Shown here: positions 6,832 through 7,964 of the stretch, piece by piece | Layout: each line of letters begins with the position of its first letter | Position numbering within the stretch: position 1 is the stretch's first letter | Translations under genes and position numbers: made by a program | Assembly (NCBI GenBank): GCA_964511665.1 | Contig: CAZEHA010000085.1 | Location: 1 to 7,964 of the forward strand | Reading direction: 5' to 3' | DNA: 7,964 bases | Source of the DNA: JAGOEF01 sp964511665 | GTDB lineage: Bacteria; Bacteroidota; Bacteroidia; Bacteroidales; ML635J-15 | The notes under the pieces: model-generated | The model's database searches: none | Told to the model about the DNA's origin: nothing | The model's input: only the letters and a program-made list of their open reading frames with translations

Positions 6832-7409
6832 TCGGTTTTCATATTTAGAACAAATTCGCCGACTTCCCTGCGACTGCGTGGCGATTTCTCACGTTGTACC
6901 CAATCGATTGGTTTCCCTTCGATTGAACCATGATATCCAAGCGCAATAACCGAGGAAATGTGTAATGAGTCGGATAAATTGAAGTTTCGTTGCAAAACAT
7001 CGCGAAAAATACCTCCCATGCTGTGCGTAAACAAACCCATTGCTGTTGCCTGATTCATTAAAAAAGCGTTGGCGGCTCCCAAATCATAGAGCGAGTGATA
7101 GTTTTCTTTATCGGGGAATATCGAATAGTTTTTCTCAGACATAGTTATTATGAGCACCGAAGCATGTTTTGCCCAAACAGCATTTGCCTCCATTAAACCA
7201 TCTACAATTTTGTTGAATTCGGAACTTCCTCTATGAGCATACACATATCGCCATGGTTGGTCGTTGTAACTACTGGGAGCCCACCGCGCTGCTTCAAATA
7301 ATACCCGCATAGTTTCGTTGTCGATGTTTTTGTCGCTGAATATAACCGGACTCCACCTGTTTTTTATAGGATCGATAATTTTATCTTCGATTTTTATTGT
7401 TGTTTCCAT
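6828..7409 (-). CDS. Nitroreductase family protein (stand-alone, FMN-dependent)
   Basis: This 193-aa protein of the nitroreductase/NADH-dehydrogenase-like flavoprotein family would be a cytoplasmic homodimer that binds FMN and uses NAD(P)H. Its substrate (quinone, nitro compound or other) cannot be told from sequence. Motifs: NRWSPVIFSDK (17-27) at the FMN-phosphate site; EAARWAPSSYNDQPWRYV (39-56), the hallmark APSS-N-QPW segment; YDLGAANAFLMNQATAMGL; HSMGGIFRD; and IALGYHG near the C-terminus. In many relatives the first motif reads R-x-S-x-R. Here the last Arg is replaced by Val22 (R18-W-S20-P-V22), which may change flavin binding. The length is usual. The start ATG at 7409 has no Shine-Dalgarno sequence and no clear TAnnTTTG box upstream. 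It converges with the ferredoxin-nitroreductase fusion, sharing four bases at the stop codons. Confidence 0.88.
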   Translation of the reverse strand: METTIKIEDKIIDPIKNRWSPVIFSDKNIDNETMRVLFEAARWAPSSYNDQPWRYVYAHRGSSEFNKIVDGLMEANAVWAKHASVLIITMSEKNYSIFPDKENYHSLYDLGAANAFLMNQATAMGLFTHSMGGIFRDVLQRNFNLSDSLHISSVIALGYHGSIEGKPIDWVQREKSPRSRREVGEFVLNMKTD

Positions 7410-7662
7410 TATTGAGAATATTATAAGTTTATCTTAAAACAACTGCGCAGTCAAAATGTTTATTCTCGCTATTTGATGGTATTACCAAAATAAAACCGTA
7501 ATAATCAAGCCCACAAAAACATCTACAAATGCCATTAAAAAAACTAAAACTTTTTATGTGAACTTATATTGCAATTACAAATAGAATAATGAAACCGAAT
7601 ATCCTCTTATAACTTTGGGAAGGACAATTCTATTTCTCATAAACCACATAGCATCAATGAAT
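7410..7662. other. Gene-free AT-rich region upstream of the nitroreductase and the repeats
   Basis: No convincing ORF is seen on either strand. Visible elements are a 10-bp perfect palindrome ACTGCGCAGT (7442-7451), 33 bases ahead of the nitroreductase ATG, and an imperfect hairpin at 7473-7508. In the hairpin, TTGAT-GG-TATTAC pairs with GTAATA-ATCAA as 11 bp with a GG bulge and a 12-nt loop. A TAnnTTTG match lies at 7610-7617. The stretch probably holds the nitroreductase promoter and possibly a rightward transcript start. Confidence 0.5.
7610..7617 (+). promoter_or_regulatory. Candidate -7 box pointing into the repeat array
   Basis: TAACTTTG is an exact TAnnTTTG match. No TTG lies at the expected -33 distance. 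If it is used, transcription would begin near 7623 and run through the tandem repeats, yielding a non-coding RNA or the leader of a gene beyond the window. An AT-rich region gives such matches by chance, so confidence is low. Confidence 0.25.
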
Positions 7663-7915
7663 TTAGTCGTTTATTAACCGTTAAGTAACGGATAATTATT
7701 TTAGGTTTTTGTTGGTTTTTTTTAGTTTTTCTCAAGGCTCAAACAGTTGCTGCGCTTAAGACAGACGACATTAGTCGTTTATTAACCGTTAAGTAACGGA
7801 TAATTATTTTAGGTTTTTGTTGGATTTATTTTAGTTTTTTTCAAGGCTAAAACAGTTGCTGCGCTTAAGACAGGCGACATTAGTCGTTTATTAACCGTTA
7901 AGTAACGGATAATTA
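7663..7915. repeat. Tandem repeat array, period 108-109 bp, with a 36-bp palindromic core
   Basis: Copy 1 is 7663-7770 (108 bp) and copy 2 is 7771-7879 (109 bp). Copy 3 (7880-7915) is only the first 36 bp. The 36-bp core is identical in all three copies (7663-7698, 7771-7806, 7880-7915). The 72-73 bp between cores are nearly identical, differing by a few substitutions and small indels in the T-rich section. Each core contains the inverted repeat CCGTTA-AG-TAACGG (7678-7691, 7786-7799, 7895-7908). At both inter-unit junctions a second hairpin forms from ACGAC-ATTA-GTCGT (7765-7778) or GCGAC-ATTA-GTCGT (7874-7887). No ORF runs through the array. Its function is not known to me. Confidence 0.93.
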
Positions 7916-7940
7916 GTCAATCCTTAAATTTATTCTAACC

Positions 7941-7955
7941 TGTTGATAATCAACA
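7941..7955. other. 15-bp palindrome TGTTGAT-A-ATCAACA
   Basis: Perfect 7-bp arms lie around a single base, 26 bp after the last repeat core and close to the window edge. It looks like an operator for a dimeric regulator. Its left part, TGTTGATAA, is also one mismatch from the reverse complement of a DnaA box (TTATCCACA). An ATG at 7961-7963 could begin a gene past the edge, but only one further base is visible. Confidence 0.4.
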
Positions 7956-7964
7956 ATTAAATGT

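Noticed and set aside
7473..7508. Terminator hairpin upstream of the nitroreductase
   Set aside because: The stem has a GG bulge and a 12-nt loop, and there is no T-run on either side. It is listed only as structure in the intergenic region.
7663..7915. CRISPR array (36-bp repeats with intervening spacers)
   Set aside because: The 72-73 bp spacers are nearly identical to each other and too long, and no cas genes are present. It is a tandem duplication, not a CRISPR.
7410..7964. Insertion sequence or mobile element
   Set aside because: There is no transposase or integrase coding, and no terminal inverted repeats flanking a cargo segment.

Overview
The window looks like chromosomal DNA of a Bacteroidota bacterium (Bacteroidales/Marinilabiliales-like, probably environmental; the genus cannot be told from sequence alone). 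Four things point there. The DNA is AT-rich. None of the genes has a Shine-Dalgarno sequence before its start. Bacteroidota-type -7 boxes (TAnnTTTG) lie upstream of three genes. One gene encodes a TPR + PD40 propeller + carboxypeptidase-regulatory-like + OmpA protein, an architecture typical of this phylum and shared with the type IX secretion protein PorE.

Layout: (1) 152-1033 (+) is a UbiA/MqnP-type membrane prenyltransferase, probably for menaquinone, starting at TTG. Its 3' end overlaps by 21 bp the end of (2) 1013-1639 (-), a small VTT/DedA-like membrane protein. (3) A 108-bp divergent promoter region separates that gene from (4) 1748-3796 (+), the PorE-like OmpA-family protein, whose stop codon sits in an 11-bp-stem hairpin. 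(5) Three rightward genes follow, the last two only 10 and 12 nt behind the gene before: a LolC/E-type ABC permease (3876-5120), a PrsW-type intramembrane protease (5131-5901) and a fusion of a 2x[4Fe-4S] ferredoxin with a nitroreductase domain (5914-6831). (6) 6828-7409 (-) is a stand-alone nitroreductase that converges on the fusion; the two stop codons share the four bases CTAA. (7) 7410-7964 is about 555 bp without a recognisable gene. It holds a tandem repeat with a period of 108-109 bp, whose 36-bp palindromic core occurs three times without a change, followed by a separate 15-bp palindrome.

Functionally most genes concern the cell envelope or redox: quinone prenylation, membrane proteins, a peptidoglycan anchor, envelope lipid/lipoprotein export, membrane proteolysis and flavin reductases. 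The proteins belong to known families. The least explained part is the repeat array at the right end. I found no CRISPR array, tRNA, rRNA or transposase.
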